A stretch of 44,086 nt of DNA from JAJTFW01 sp031421935 (GCA_031421935.1 JANOPQ010000011.1:1-44086), one strand, 5' to 3'. Positions 8,831 through 18,029 are shown, counted from the stretch's first letter. Program-made: numbers and translations. The notes: a model not told the origin generated them from the letters alone.

Positions 8831-11224
8831 TTATGAACTAGGCTCTAATAGTAGTGACGGTGATTCTTCTAAAATGATACTTGATTTTTCGACATCGGAA
8901 AGACGCAACTCTTTTTTGGTTATATGTATTCGTTCAATGGATAACCTGGCGAGTAAATAACTTAAAGTGGATTCGGCACCTTGATTAAGATTTACATTAT
9001 GCTCTTCTACTCCATCGTAGCAACCGCCGGTGCATGGATTGTAAACAATTTGTCGTAGGTGATTTTCACCTAAAAACCAGTTAAAGGCAATGTTCATTTT
9101 TTGCTTATACTCTTCTTTTTTGAAAACCGAATAAAATTTTTCTAAGGCCATAACAGTGTATGCTACATCTATGGGTTGTTCTCCACCTATAGTGACTTCT
9201 GCTATTGCATCTTTAATATGCCAACCTTTATTAGAGATCACTTTTATTTTGCCTCCTAAAAATATTTTTGAAAGCAAAAAATCAAAACTTTCAATGGCAA
9301 TTGTTTTATATTCATTATTGCCTGTTATAGAATATGCACAAAGTAATGCTTCAGGCAATACGCTATTTCCATAAGTCAAATAATTTTCAAACCAATGCCA
9401 ATCATTTGATTTTTCATGTTTATACATTTGCACCAATCTGTTGGCAAACATTCGTATTAGATCAATGTTCTCTTGGTTATTTTGATAGTATAAACCTTTA
9501 ATTATAAAAGCCATCGCCCTTGTGGAATGAATTTTATCTATTTGTGTTAAGGCAATATCTAATAGATTTTCTGCTTCTTGAATTATCGCTTTTGTTAATA
9601 CATTTTTTAAAGAACTTGTATATCCTAATGCCCAAATGGCTCTTCCTTTGCTGTCGTCTAAGTTTTCATAATAATTTTGTGATGTTAATTCTCTTTGTTC
9701 ATTGAAATAGTTCAAGAATAAGCCGTTGTCTTGTATGGCATGTTTTACAAATTTTAAGTAGGTATTTATTAATATCAAATCATTTTCAATTCGAAATATT
9801 TGATAGTGCTGACACATAGCAATCAACGCTCTTGCATTGTCATCTAAAGTATAGCCTGAATGTATATCTGGATTAGCAATTTTGGAAAATTGAATCATTC
9901 CAAAATTTGTTGTCATTTTTTTAATGTGATTAATATTTAAAGGTGGCACTTTAAATATTAACTGAAATGTATTTGCAGTTATTTTTTCAAAAAGTTGAGC
10001 ATGAGCGATCGCCGAATTTTGCCATGCAGTTGATGCCATTTTATGTAAACTATTGGATGAAATTTCTTCTCTTAGTATTTCATTGTCAAGCAAAGTAATA
10101 ATAGCTTTCGATAATTGTTCAGAATTTTCGAAGTCAATGATTATTCCATTGTTATTGTTTAACACTTCTTTTGCATGGGGTATGGGTGTTGATATTACAG
10201 GACAGCCACAACTCACCGCATACGAAAAGGTTCCACTAACCGCTTGATTGGGGTCTTTGGAAGTGAATAAATAGATATCTGTTAATTGAAGATATTCTAA
10301 AAGTACAGGCAAGGGAAGATAGCTATTCACAAACCTTACATGCTTCTCAATATTTAATGCTTTTACTTTTTCTTCCAACATACTACGGTATTTTTCACCT
10401 TCATTTTTTACAATGGTAGGATGCGTTTTGCCTAGTATTAGAAACAGTACATCGGGATGTGATTTTATGACAGCAGGTAGTGCATCTAAAGTGGTTTCAA
10501 TACTTTTACTTGAGCTTAATAAACCAAATGTCGATAGAACTTGTCGACGAGATAAATCATAACGATGTTTTAGTTTTTTACGATTCAATGGCGGCACTAA
10601 ATGTGTTCCATGTGGAATTACTGTTATTTTATAGGCAGGAACTTCATATTCACGCATTAAAATCTTTTTAGCATTCTTGGTCATAACTATTATGGATGCG
10701 GCAATCGCTTCCATATCTTTTACTTTGTTACTCAATTCTACACTTGGATTTGGTAATACAGTATGGAAAACAAACACAATGGGTTTAGAAATAGTATTAA
10801 AAAATAGTTTAAAATCCACCTCACGCTTAGCGAAGAAACCAAACTCGTGTTGCATGACAACCAGTTTAATATTTTCATCTTTATTAATATGAAAAGCTGT
10901 TTTTAAAAATGAATTACGACAGTCAGTGTCTAAAATGAATTTAGGGTGTTGCTCGTAGGTATGTTGCTCGGTCTCTGATTCCAGTGCACAAATGGAACTA
11001 GTAAATGAGTTAGAAAATTTCCCGTTGAGAGCATTGACTAAATCTTGCGAATACGTAGCTATGCCACATTCTCGAGGAGGAAATGAAGTAACAAATAGAA
11101 TTTCTGGCGGTTTATTTTGTGTTGCATGTTGCACCTCTTTGTTAACGAGAAAACTCTTTACGCTCATATTCTGAAAATGATGTTTGTTTAATGATGGATG
11201 TAAAATTAAATCTGTTGTTCTCAT
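8831..11224 (-). CDS. Glycosyltransferase (GT4-like) fused to an all-alpha domain
   Basis: A 797-residue two-part protein. Residues about 40-405 are a GT-B glycosyltransferase of the GT4/group 1 type: the N-terminal strand-loop FVTSFPPRECGIATY, the acceptor-side VFHTVLPNPS, VIPHGTH, and a donor-side loop reading SGTFSYAVSCGCPVISTPIPH followed by KEVL. The usual first Glu of the E-x7-E motif is replaced, as in a subclass reading SGT-x-x-YA. Residues about 410-790 are helical repeats with aromatic and acidic patches (YTLDDNARAL, DDSKGRAIWALG, WHWFENYLTYGN, NLNQGAEST), resembling an alpha/alpha-toroid of sugar-active enzymes. Its start lies 4 bases after the GH130 gene, so they form an operon. 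It probably builds or remodels a mannose-type oligosaccharide; the substrate is inference. Confidence 0.85.
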   Translation of the reverse strand: MRTTDLILHPSLNKHHFQNMSVKSFLVNKEVQHATQNKPPEILFVTSFPPRECGIATYSQDLVNALNGKFSNSFTSSICALESETEQHTYEQHPKFILDTDCRNSFLKTAFHINKDENIKLVVMQHEFGFFAKREVDFKLFFNTISKPIVFVFHTVLPNPSVELSNKVKDMEAIAASIIVMTKNAKKILMREYEVPAYKITVIPHGTHLVPPLNRKKLKHRYDLSRRQVLSTFGLLSSSKSIETTLDALPAVIKSHPDVLFLILGKTHPTIVKNEGEKYRSMLEEKVKALNIEKHVRFVNSYLPLPVLLEYLQLTDIYLFTSKDPNQAVSGTFSYAVSCGCPVISTPIPHAKEVLNNNNGIIIDFENSEQLSKAIITLLDNEILREEISSNSLHKMASTAWQNSAIAHAQLFEKITANTFQLIFKVPPLNINHIKKMTTNFGMIQFSKIANPDIHSGYTLDDNARALIAMCQHYQIFRIENDLILINTYLKFVKHAIQDNGLFLNYFNEQRELTSQNYYENLDDSKGRAIWALGYTSSLKNVLTKAIIQEAENLLDIALTQIDKIHSTRAMAFIIKGLYYQNNQENIDLIRMFANRLVQMYKHEKSNDWHWFENYLTYGNSVLPEALLCAYSITGNNEYKTIAIESFDFLLSKIFLGGKIKVISNKGWHIKDAIAEVTIGGEQPIDVAYTVMALEKFYSVFKKEEYKQKMNIAFNWFLGENHLRQIVYNPCTGGCYDGVEEHNVNLNQGAESTLSYLLARLSIERIHITKKELRLSDVEKSSIILEESPSLLLEPSS

Positions 11225-11228
11225 GGTA

Positions 11229-12269
11229 TTATGTTTCAGTTGTGTTTAATTTCAATTCAGTTAACAATTCTCTTAAGCTGACGGAGGCCACCGCAATTCT
11301 TTTGTCGGCTGCTCCATAATAAATGTAAAGTATATCATCTTCTAAAATATCTCCTGTAGGAAAGCAGACATTATTTACCTCACCTTTCAATTCCCATTCT
11401 TTTTCTGGAAAGAATAATGGGTACGGTAAACGGGCAATTTCTTTCTGTGGGTTTTTTAAATCTAGTAAAGCAGCACAAGCAGAATATACATAACCCTTAA
11501 CCGTATCATGAACCCCATGATAAATAATAAGCCAACCGTCATCGGTTTCTATTGGCGGACAACCACTCCCTACATAACTCACTTCATGAGGATACTTCGG
11601 TGATAGTATAATATTCTCAGCAAAGTTTAAAATATAATTTTGCCAAAAGTCAGTGGTTAGATCTTCAAGTTTTTCAAAAGCCACTACAATTTGCATATCT
11701 GGTTTTATGCGATGCAAAAAGTAAAATTTATTATCAATTTTGCGAGGAAAAAATGTTAGATTTTTATCCCAAACAAATATTTTTCTTTCTTGTGGATTGG
11801 AAATGGATTTGATTTCATTATAGCGAGTATATTTATTGTGTATTTCACCTTTCAATTCAGTAAAATGTTTAAACTCCTCGTAGGTTATTTTTGGTACAAT
11901 GATTCCTTTCTTTTCCCAGTGCACTAGATCTGTGGAAGTAGCTAAAGCACCTAAAGCATTGGTGCCATCATAAGCAGTATAGGTAAGATAAAATATGCCT
12001 TCAATTTGTACAATACGAGGATCTTCTAATCCCTGAAATTCATAATCTGATTGTGGATAAAGTAAGGCTGAATTGTTTCGACTTTCAACTACCAGCGGTG
12101 ATGATAATTGGCAATAACCTATGGTAGAATAATTGTCTTTCGTTACCGCTCTGTAGAACATATGAATGGTGTCACCTAATTTTATAACAGCAGGATTTAA
12201 CACCCCTTCACATTCAAAAAGATTAGTAGTTTTACGAAGTATAATGCCGAGTTTATTGACTATAATCAT
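11229..12269 (-). CDS. GH130-family glycoside phosphorylase/hydrolase
   Basis: A 346-residue five-bladed propeller enzyme of glycoside hydrolase family 130. The family usually phosphorolyses or hydrolyses beta-mannosides. Family signatures are visible: EGVLNPAVIKLGDTIHMFYRA near the start (blade 1; the two halves are EGVLNPAV and HMFYRA), GLEDPRIV with the conserved catalytic Asp, FYLTYTAYDG, GSGCPPIETDDGWLIIYHG, and the closing YGAADKRIAVA. No signal peptide is seen, so it is likely cytoplasmic, which fits a phosphorylase. It heads a two-gene operon with the fused glycosyltransferase. A promoter of the recurrent type lies 284 bases upstream, leaving a long leader. Whether it phosphorolyses or hydrolyses cannot be decided by eye. 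Confidence 0.88.
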   Translation of the reverse strand: MIIVNKLGIILRKTTNLFECEGVLNPAVIKLGDTIHMFYRAVTKDNYSTIGYCQLSSPLVVESRNNSALLYPQSDYEFQGLEDPRIVQIEGIFYLTYTAYDGTNALGALATSTDLVHWEKKGIIVPKITYEEFKHFTELKGEIHNKYTRYNEIKSISNPQERKIFVWDKNLTFFPRKIDNKFYFLHRIKPDMQIVVAFEKLEDLTTDFWQNYILNFAENIILSPKYPHEVSYVGSGCPPIETDDGWLIIYHGVHDTVKGYVYSACAALLDLKNPQKEIARLPYPLFFPEKEWELKGEVNNVCFPTGDILEDDILYIYYGAADKRIAVASVSLRELLTELKLNTTET

Positions 12270-12487
12270 TTTTAATTATTTTAATGAACTAAATTTTGCC
12301 AATATTATCTTCCTGTTTTTTCAACGTTGAAATAGCCATTTTACCTTAGTTGTTTAAGTAGATTTGTTTTGTCGATTTCTTTAATTGCAATTATTAAGTA
12401 AATAGTGTTTGGCCGATATTCAACGGGAAATTTAGAACGTAAATAATTTAAATATCGACTTGTATTCGATAACCTTTTGAATGATCA

Positions 12488-12525
12488 AATATATTTCAAC
12501 AATATTTCTAATTGTGAAATATATT
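12488..12525 (-). promoter_or_regulatory. Leader hairpin upstream of the GH130 operon
   Basis: An inverted repeat of 15 pairs with one bulged base (arms 12488-12503 and 12511-12525, 7-base loop). It lies about 20-60 bases downstream of the predicted transcription start of site F, inside the long 5' leader. It is AT-rich with no T-tract after it, so it is more likely a protein- or RNA-level control site than a terminator. Confidence 0.4.
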
Positions 12526-12552
12526 GCAATGGAATGAAATTGAACAAGAATA

Positions 12553-12618
12553 TAAAGATGAGCCCTATTAAAATAGGAAGCCTTACAAAATTATTTTAAT
12601 GATTTACACAATTCACAT
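12553..12618 (-). promoter_or_regulatory. Site F of the recurrent TGTGAA/TGTAA promoter
   Basis: Minus strand: TGTGAA (12617-12612), TGTAA (12608-12604), TGTAA (12587-12583), then CATCTTTA (12560-12553). Box spacings are identical to the other sites. The nearest minus-strand start is GH130 at 12269, so a leader of about 275 bases is implied. Confidence 0.6.
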
Positions 12619-13222
12619 ATTGACACAGCCAAGATGTATTAAAAAAGTTTCTATAGGTATTCGTGCAGTTGGACAAAATTAATCTCCAAGTTTCTCTGCA
12701 TTTAAAATTTTGAGAGAGACAACTTACGACACTATTAATTCGGCAAAAATTAGCTTGTCGTTTTCACTATTTTAACTGTATTTATCGCTTATGTGCCAAT
12801 TACGTTTTTGTTCCAAAAGATTATAAATTTAATTAAGTCTTATTTCATTTGTAAATTAAGTGTACAAGTATTGAAACTGCATTAGTTTTTATGATTCGCA
12901 GGTTGTGCATAGCAATAGAAATTAACTAAGATGAATGCAATTATTGTTTTTAAAATGTTTTTCATTTTTAGAAGTTCTTTCTTGAAAGTCCTATTATTTT
13001 TTCAATGTTTGATTTTTATTATGTCGTTTATGATAATAATATCTTGTTTCTATATTTCAATCTGAATTATTTCAATGTTGATGAAGAAAAGCGATCGCTT
13101 CTATGCTTGGAAATATAGGTCTAATAAAGCGAAATGGAATTTTTAGATGAAGTATATTACATGTTTTTTGAATTTTTTAGCGTAAATATCAACGAGTTAC
13201 AATTAATCCCCTAATAAGGGGA

Positions 13223-13253
13223 TTGACGCTAAAAATGGTGATTACTAGGTTTG
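13223..13253 (+). promoter_or_regulatory. Bacteroidota housekeeping-type promoter of the surface-protein operon
   Basis: The -7 element TAGGTTTG (13246-13253) matches the TAnnTTTG consensus exactly. A TTG that can serve as the -33 element lies 20 bases upstream (13223-13225). The start codon at 13280 follows 26 bases later, which is normal leader length. An AATCCCCT/AGGGGATT inverted repeat abuts the -33 region and could be an operator. Confidence 0.5.
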
Positions 13254-13279
13254 ACCCCTAATCAATAAACCCATCTAAA

Positions 13280-14977
13280 ATGAAAAAGCTATTAATTGTA
13301 ATGATGACAGGAAGCCTAATGACGCTTTCAGTTAAAACCAATGCACAAAGTTGGTCGCTAACAGGTAATGCAGGTACAAATACCGCTACGGATTTTGTCG
13401 GAACCACCGACGGTAAACCTCTTAAAATTAAAACCAATAATCAGGTTCGTATGCTGATTAAGTCTAATGGCGATGTGGGTGTTGGTACTCAAACTCCAAC
13501 ATCTAAATTGCATGTTAACGGAGTTATTACCGCTACAGGAGGAACATCATCAGATTGGAATTCTGCATTTGTATGGGGTAATCATGCTCTGGCAGGATAC
13601 CTTTCTTCGTTTACTGAAATTGATCCACAAGTGGGAGCTAACGTAACAAATTTTGTTTCAAGATGGGATGGTTCCGCTTTAGTGGGAAGTAACATCTTTA
13701 ATTCAGGAAACAATTTTGGATTGAATACTTCAACGATGATTGGAGCAGCAAATTTTGTTGTTCAAAGCCCCAATGGCATCGGTTATGGTGGTATGTACGT
13801 CAATCAAACAGGATCATCACTTACACCATTTTATGGCTATGCTGTAAATGGTTCTTCAAGTTGCTGGACATCCTTTGACCAAACCAGCGGAAACTGGAGC
13901 GTATACAATGGAGGCGAACGACTTGTAGTGGATAATGCAGGACAAGTGGGTATCGGAACAACAACACCAGGTTACTTTTTGGATATTCAAGCTGGAACAG
14001 CAAATCGTGCATTGAATGCAGTATCTAGTGTTGTGGGAAGTTCAGGACAAATAATTAATTTTGAACGTACGAGCGCTCCTTCCCCTGCTAATGACATTGT
14101 TCAGATTACGGTACCTACGGGTTCGCCTAATGATTTTCAATTTATAGAGGCAGATAAGGGTGGATCTAACCGTTTTCAGGTGAATGGTGATGGTAGTGTA
14201 GGTATTGGATTCAGCACATTGAATACTGCACGTTTAAATGTTGATGGAAGTAATCCTGACAATAAAAAATTATATGGAATTTATGCATCTGCAGATAGTG
14301 CTTCATTTTCATCGGCTGCCATATATGGTGAACATTCTAGTACCACCAGCGATGGTCGTGGTGTATATGGAAAAAGTTCAGGAGGTCCAGGAATTGGTTA
14401 TGGTGTTTATGGTGAATCAGGTTACATCGGTACTCGTGGTATAGCTACAGGAACTACATATACAGGCACGTCTTATGGAGTATATGGATCGGCTTCAGGT
14501 AGTACAGCAGGAACAAGAATTGGAGTATACGGATCTGCTAACGGTGCAGCTACAACGGAAGCAAATTGGGGTGGATACTTCCCAACCAAAACATACACCT
14601 CTGAAATTCGCGTAGGAACTTTAGGTGGAGCTACGGGATTCATTGCTTGTATTGGCGGTAAATTAATAGCAGAAGAAGTACGTGTAGAACTAGAGGCATC
14701 ATGGCCAGATTATGTTTTTGATGCTGATTATAATTTGATGCCTTTGGAACAACTGAAAAAAGAAATAAATCAACATAAACATTTGCCAGGCATTCCTTCA
14801 GCTGCACAAATTGAAGAACAAGGTGGAGTAGATTTAGGTGCTATGCAAACTAAATTAGTGGAGAAAGTAGAAGAGCTTACACTCTACATCATTCAGTTAA
14901 AAGAGCAAAATGACAAGCTTCAAGAAACCAATGAAAAATTACAAGTGCGCATGACTGCAATTGAAAACAACAAGTAA
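13280..14977 (+). CDS. Secreted tail-fibre-like surface protein with C-terminal coiled coil
   Basis: A 565-residue exported protein with an N-terminal signal peptide ending near KTNAQS. The body has repeated short beta motifs of the kind VGVGTQTPTSKLHVNG, GIGTTTPGYFLDI and GIGFSTLNTARLNVDG, followed by repeats around YGVYGSASG. The C-terminus carries IGGKLIAEEVRVE, PDYVFDADYNLMPLEQL and KHLPGIPSAAQIEEQGG, then a coiled coil (about 525-565). This architecture is a common Bacteroidota surface-protein type related to phage tail-fibre/peptidase_S74-like stems. The recognisable intramolecular chaperone catalytic core is not seen, and no T9SS sorting domain is visible. A metalloprotease gene follows after 27 bases in the same direction. 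Probably a trimeric adhesin or surface stalk; partner unknown. Confidence 0.82.
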   Translation: MKKLLIVMMTGSLMTLSVKTNAQSWSLTGNAGTNTATDFVGTTDGKPLKIKTNNQVRMLIKSNGDVGVGTQTPTSKLHVNGVITATGGTSSDWNSAFVWGNHALAGYLSSFTEIDPQVGANVTNFVSRWDGSALVGSNIFNSGNNFGLNTSTMIGAANFVVQSPNGIGYGGMYVNQTGSSLTPFYGYAVNGSSSCWTSFDQTSGNWSVYNGGERLVVDNAGQVGIGTTTPGYFLDIQAGTANRALNAVSSVVGSSGQIINFERTSAPSPANDIVQITVPTGSPNDFQFIEADKGGSNRFQVNGDGSVGIGFSTLNTARLNVDGSNPDNKKLYGIYASADSASFSSAAIYGEHSSTTSDGRGVYGKSSGGPGIGYGVYGESGYIGTRGIATGTTYTGTSYGVYGSASGSTAGTRIGVYGSANGAATTEANWGGYFPTKTYTSEIRVGTLGGATGFIACIGGKLIAEEVRVELEASWPDYVFDADYNLMPLEQLKKEINQHKHLPGIPSAAQIEEQGGVDLGAMQTKLVEKVEELTLYIIQLKEQNDKLQETNEKLQVRMTAIENNK

Positions 14978-15004
14978 ACCAGTTAAACCCCAAATTCTTA
15001 TACT

Positions 15005-16792
15005 ATGAAAAATAAACAACAAGTAGGGAGGATGGTGTTTAGCGGATGTATGTTGTTGCTTCTAATCGTAAATGGTTATTCCGTTTCGGCACAACAATTC
15101 ATACGTTATCTCGACAATCCATTCCTGACCCAAAAACAACAGCATCATGCGAATGTCCTCATTGAAGATGAGACAACCGTAGGATTCTGGTATATTGAAG
15201 CGGATGCATCATTGATAAAACAAAAAAGTATTTCTTTTACATTATCACTTCCCAATCAAGTAGTACTTAACATGAATCAGATGATGTATACTCAAAGTTT
15301 CGCAGCTATGATTTCTGGCTCTGGAAAATTTGATCCCAATGGTGATTTTATCGTGACAGAACACAATGGAATGATCACTTCGCGTATTGGAAATAATCAA
15401 TACTGTTATATGATTTATCCATTATCGGGCGATAAACATATTTTAATTCAATTGAACGTAGATGCTTTTCCACATGATGAGTCGGATGAAGGCTATCAAC
15501 ATATGTTGAAAGAAGGAATGAAAAATAAAGAGGATGAACGTCGTCGCAAAGATCCAGAAACAGGAGAAGAAGTTATTGATGGTTCACCTGAAGCCGCTGG
15601 AAATTGTAAAGTGCGTTGCCTCGTTGCTTATACTGATGATGTAGGTGCAGCGCTTGCAGATCCTATAGCTTTTGCTGAATCTTGTATTCAAGCTAACAAC
15701 ACTTCCTTTACCAATAGTGCTGTTAACTTTCAAGTAGAACTTGCTTGTGCATTTCAAACAACGTATGCAGAAAGTGGAAATTCAGGAACAGATAAAACAA
15801 ATTTTCGAACCAATGGTGATGGAATGATGGATGATGTTTTTGATTGGCGTACTTATTATGATGCCGACCTCTGCCATCTACTCGTAAATAGTTTATCGAA
15901 TGGTTGTGGTGAAGCATGGACTGTTTCTGTTTCTGTTTATGCAGATGCATTCTGCGTAACAGACAGAGGTTGCGCCGTTGGTAATTTAACTTTCCCGCAT
16001 GAGTATGGTCACCTCTATGGTTGTCGACATGATGTATTTGTTGATAACACCAACACACCTTATGCTTATGGACATGGTAAAACAGTAAATGGCAACTATC
16101 GAACGGTAATGGCCTATTCTGATGCTTGTGCGTCTGGTTGTACGAGGGTGGCTTATTTCTCTAATCCTGCTGTTATCTTTAATGGAGTATCAACAGGTAC
16201 AAGTGGTTCGGCGGATAATGAAAGTGCAAGTGAAGCTTCGCGCGTTGCCATCAGTGGATTGGAATCCTCTCTCAATGATAAATTTTTTCCTTCTTGGACA
16301 CACGATGACGGAGAATATGCGGATGTGTTAGGTATAAATACCGTGTCGAACAACACAACTTATGTCATGAATAGTGGCTCTGAAGTAGTTTGGAGGGCAG
16401 GACTTTCTCATACTTTACAGCCAGGCTTCTGGGCTAAAAGTGGATCTAAATTCGTTACTGTATTTGATTTCTGCAATCCTTTAGTGTTGGCAGGTTCTAC
16501 TCCTTCGAAAATAAATCCTTCTAATAATGATAATTCATCCGTACGTGTACAGCCAAATCCTTTCACCAGTCGTTTTGATGCTCTCGTAGAAATGAAAGAG
16601 AAAGGCACGATGAAATTAGAGCTGCGTGATGCTACTGGAAAACTAATTTTTGTGGTAGCAGAGCAGAATGATGCAGAGAAGGGGATTTACCAATACTCAA
16701 TCGACATGAGTGATAAGGCAGAAGGAATGTACTTTATGCTGGTGAGGATGGGAGAAGAAATAAAAACCGTGAAGTTGATAAAAACAGAATAG
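15005..16792 (+). CDS. Secreted metzincin metalloprotease with T9SS sorting domain
   Basis: A 595-residue exported protease. A signal peptide (LLLLIVNGYSVSAQQ) is followed by a propeptide region with a low-complexity charged stretch (KNKEDERRRKDPETGEE). The catalytic domain has the extended zinc signature HEYGHLYGCRHD (HExxHxxGxxHD) near residue 331, as in metzincins of the reprolysin type, and further along MAYSD, a plausible Met-turn. Several Cys residues around the site suggest disulfides. The last about 75 residues (VRVQPNPF, GKLIFVV, GMYFMLVRMG, KTVKLIKTE) are a type A T9SS C-terminal domain, so the enzyme should cross the outer membrane and be surface-anchored or released. It is the second gene of a plus-strand pair. 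The substrate is unknown. Confidence 0.9.
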   Translation: MKNKQQVGRMVFSGCMLLLLIVNGYSVSAQQFIRYLDNPFLTQKQQHHANVLIEDETTVGFWYIEADASLIKQKSISFTLSLPNQVVLNMNQMMYTQSFAAMISGSGKFDPNGDFIVTEHNGMITSRIGNNQYCYMIYPLSGDKHILIQLNVDAFPHDESDEGYQHMLKEGMKNKEDERRRKDPETGEEVIDGSPEAAGNCKVRCLVAYTDDVGAALADPIAFAESCIQANNTSFTNSAVNFQVELACAFQTTYAESGNSGTDKTNFRTNGDGMMDDVFDWRTYYDADLCHLLVNSLSNGCGEAWTVSVSVYADAFCVTDRGCAVGNLTFPHEYGHLYGCRHDVFVDNTNTPYAYGHGKTVNGNYRTVMAYSDACASGCTRVAYFSNPAVIFNGVSTGTSGSADNESASEASRVAISGLESSLNDKFFPSWTHDDGEYADVLGINTVSNNTTYVMNSGSEVVWRAGLSHTLQPGFWAKSGSKFVTVFDFCNPLVLAGSTPSKINPSNNDNSSVRVQPNPFTSRFDALVEMKEKGTMKLELRDATGKLIFVVAEQNDAEKGIYQYSIDMSDKAEGMYFMLVRMGEEIKTVKLIKTE

Positions 16793-16796
16793 AAAA

Positions 16797-16871
16797 TTAA
16801 TCAATCGATTTTTTCTATTGATTAATCTTAGATGAATGGAAATGGCAATCTTTTTTTAAGGTTGCCATTTC
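16797..16871 (+). terminator. Double hairpin terminator of the plus-strand pair
   Basis: Two consecutive hairpins directly after the protease: TTAATCAAT/ATTGATTAA (16797-16825), beginning just after the stop codon, and GAAATGGCAA/TTGCCATTTC (16839-16871) with a T-rich loop. Confidence 0.6.
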
Positions 16872-16954
16872 TTATTATAAAATTTTCGTGTAGAATACAA
16901 AAATAAATTTATGCTGTACATAAAGTTGAAGGCATAATTAGAATCTATCTTTTA

Positions 16955-17650
16955 CCCTGCCTACATCGCATCGCTTTCGCGTAGCTTCACCAGAGCAAAG
17001 CTTTCGCTTTAGCTTGTGCCTCCGCTAAAGCTTCAGCGACATGCGGTCAGCGGAGCAAAGCCGGCAGGCAGGCACGGAGGACACAGAGTTTTTCACGGAG
17101 GTCACAGAGGATTTTTCTATTAAAAAAATGTAAATAGTATTCAGAAAAACTTTAGCGATAAACTTTGCGCCTGCCTGCCGGCTTTGCTCCGCTGAAGCTA
17201 TAGCGAAAGCGATGCAGGCAGGCCTCTGCGCCTCTGCGAGAAATTTTAGCGAGAAACTTTACGCCTTGCTTCTGTGAGTAATTTTAGCGAGAAACTTTGC
17301 GCTCTGCGAGAATTATTTTCGTATCGCAGCTTTTGACCTTGCGACTAAGCGAGAAAATTCGCCAGAGTGGAATCTTTGAGTCACTTGAGAATGAAGAATT
17401 AGCATTTAACATTTATTTTTTCGATTTGATAATTAGTTTTGCTAAATTGAAATTCATAAAATTGCTCGCTAAGGCGCAATCCCGATAGCTATCGGGCCGC
17501 AAAGGAAGGGAAATTATAAAATAATATTTATAAGATTAAATTTGGAATTGACCATAGAAATCTCTGCGCCTCTGCGAGAAACTTTAGTGAGAAACTTTGC
17601 GTCTCTGCGCCTCTGCGAGAAAATTTGGCGATAAACTTCAAGTCGTAAAT
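16955..17650. repeat. Mosaic intergenic repeat region
   Basis: About 700 bases with no credible gene and several repeat types. At least four degenerate copies of a unit reading about CTCTGCGCCTCTGCGAGAAA then TTTAGCGAGAAACTTTGCG lie at 17224-17265, 17270-17310, 17562-17603 and 17604-17640. A pair of ACGGAGG...CACAGAG units lies at 17074-17111. A 25-bp GC-rich inverted repeat has arms at 17049-17073 and 17169-17193, and related GC-rich shreds lie at 16958-17045. The base composition is far from that of the flanking genes. Such repeats are dispersed in Bacteroidota intergenic DNA; the short frames running through them on both strands are not genes. Confidence 0.75.
17481..17496. repeat. 16-bp perfect palindrome
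   Basis: CCCGATAGCTATCGGG, a fully self-complementary GC-rich palindrome inside the mosaic repeat region. The same word is, to my knowledge, a frequent intergenic repeat in Bacteroidota. Confidence 0.6.
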
Positions 17651-17847
17651 CTCGATAGTTATGTGATTACGAGCTATTGTATCAATTTCAACGGAGACAT
17701 CTTTAAGCTTCAAAGAATTTGAATAGTTCTTTAGCTGATGAATTTATAATTTATTAAAGTGAATTTTCTCCTGTATCATTGCAAAATACCTCTATTAGAA
17801 GTAGCTTGGAATAATTAAAAAACAATGTTGAAATTCTATAAAAAAAG

Positions 17848-17876
17848 GAAGCCACCCAGTAGAATGAGGTGGCTTC
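17848..17876 (-). terminator. Terminator of the DUF892 stress operon
   Basis: A 9-bp stem GAAGCCACC/GGTGGCTTC with an 11-base loop. On the minus strand it is followed after one base by a run of seven T. It lies 24 bases beyond the stop of the 38-residue peptide gene at 17901. Confidence 0.85.
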
Positions 17877-17900
17877 TTTGAATTTGAATATAAAAATATA

Positions 17901-18017
17901 TCAACAATTCCCGAGTAGCATCCATATAAGTGCGAAAACGAGTATAGTTCCTAAGCAGCCGCCGCCTAATTTTTGGGCACCGTATCCTGCGATCAGTCCT
18001 CTGAAAATATTGTTCAT
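17901..18017 (-). CDS. 38-residue glycine-rich membrane peptide
   Basis: A short gene read directly from the sequence. It starts MNNIFRGLIAGYGAQKLGGG and ends in one hydrophobic helix (TILVFALIWMLLG) closed by Asn-Cys and TGA. It begins 12 bases after the stop codon of the DUF892 gene and ends 24 bases before a strong terminator, so it is the last gene of the four-gene operon. Its Gly-rich turn followed by a helix fits a tiny inner-membrane protein. The clean frame, operon position and terminator make it credible; function unknown. Confidence 0.7.
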   Translation of the reverse strand: MNNIFRGLIAGYGAQKLGGGCLGTILVFALIWMLLGNC

Positions 18018-18029
18018 AGTGTTTTAAAT

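Larger units (their letters stand above)
12270..13279. other. 1-kb divergent intergenic region
   Basis: It separates the minus-strand GH130 operon from the plus-strand surface-protein pair. It holds a bulged hairpin (12488-12525), site F of the recurrent promoter (12553-12618), an 8-bp inverted repeat AATCCCCT/AGGGGATT with a 4-base loop (13205-13224) and a plus-strand promoter (13223-13253). Between about 12620 and 13200 nothing else was recognised: no protein-like frame and no repeat shared with other parts of the window. Confidence 0.6.

Noticed and set aside
13091..13098. GCGATCGC as a HIP1-type repeat
   Set aside because: A related word occurs only once more (inside a coding region near 10008), so it is not a dense repeat here.
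13280..14977. Prophage tail-fibre gene
   Set aside because: It has a signal peptide and no phage genes nearby; this is a common surface-protein type in Bacteroidota.
17297..17713. Short open frames of about 60 codons on both strands
   Set aside because: They consist of the intergenic repeat units and have no protein-like features.
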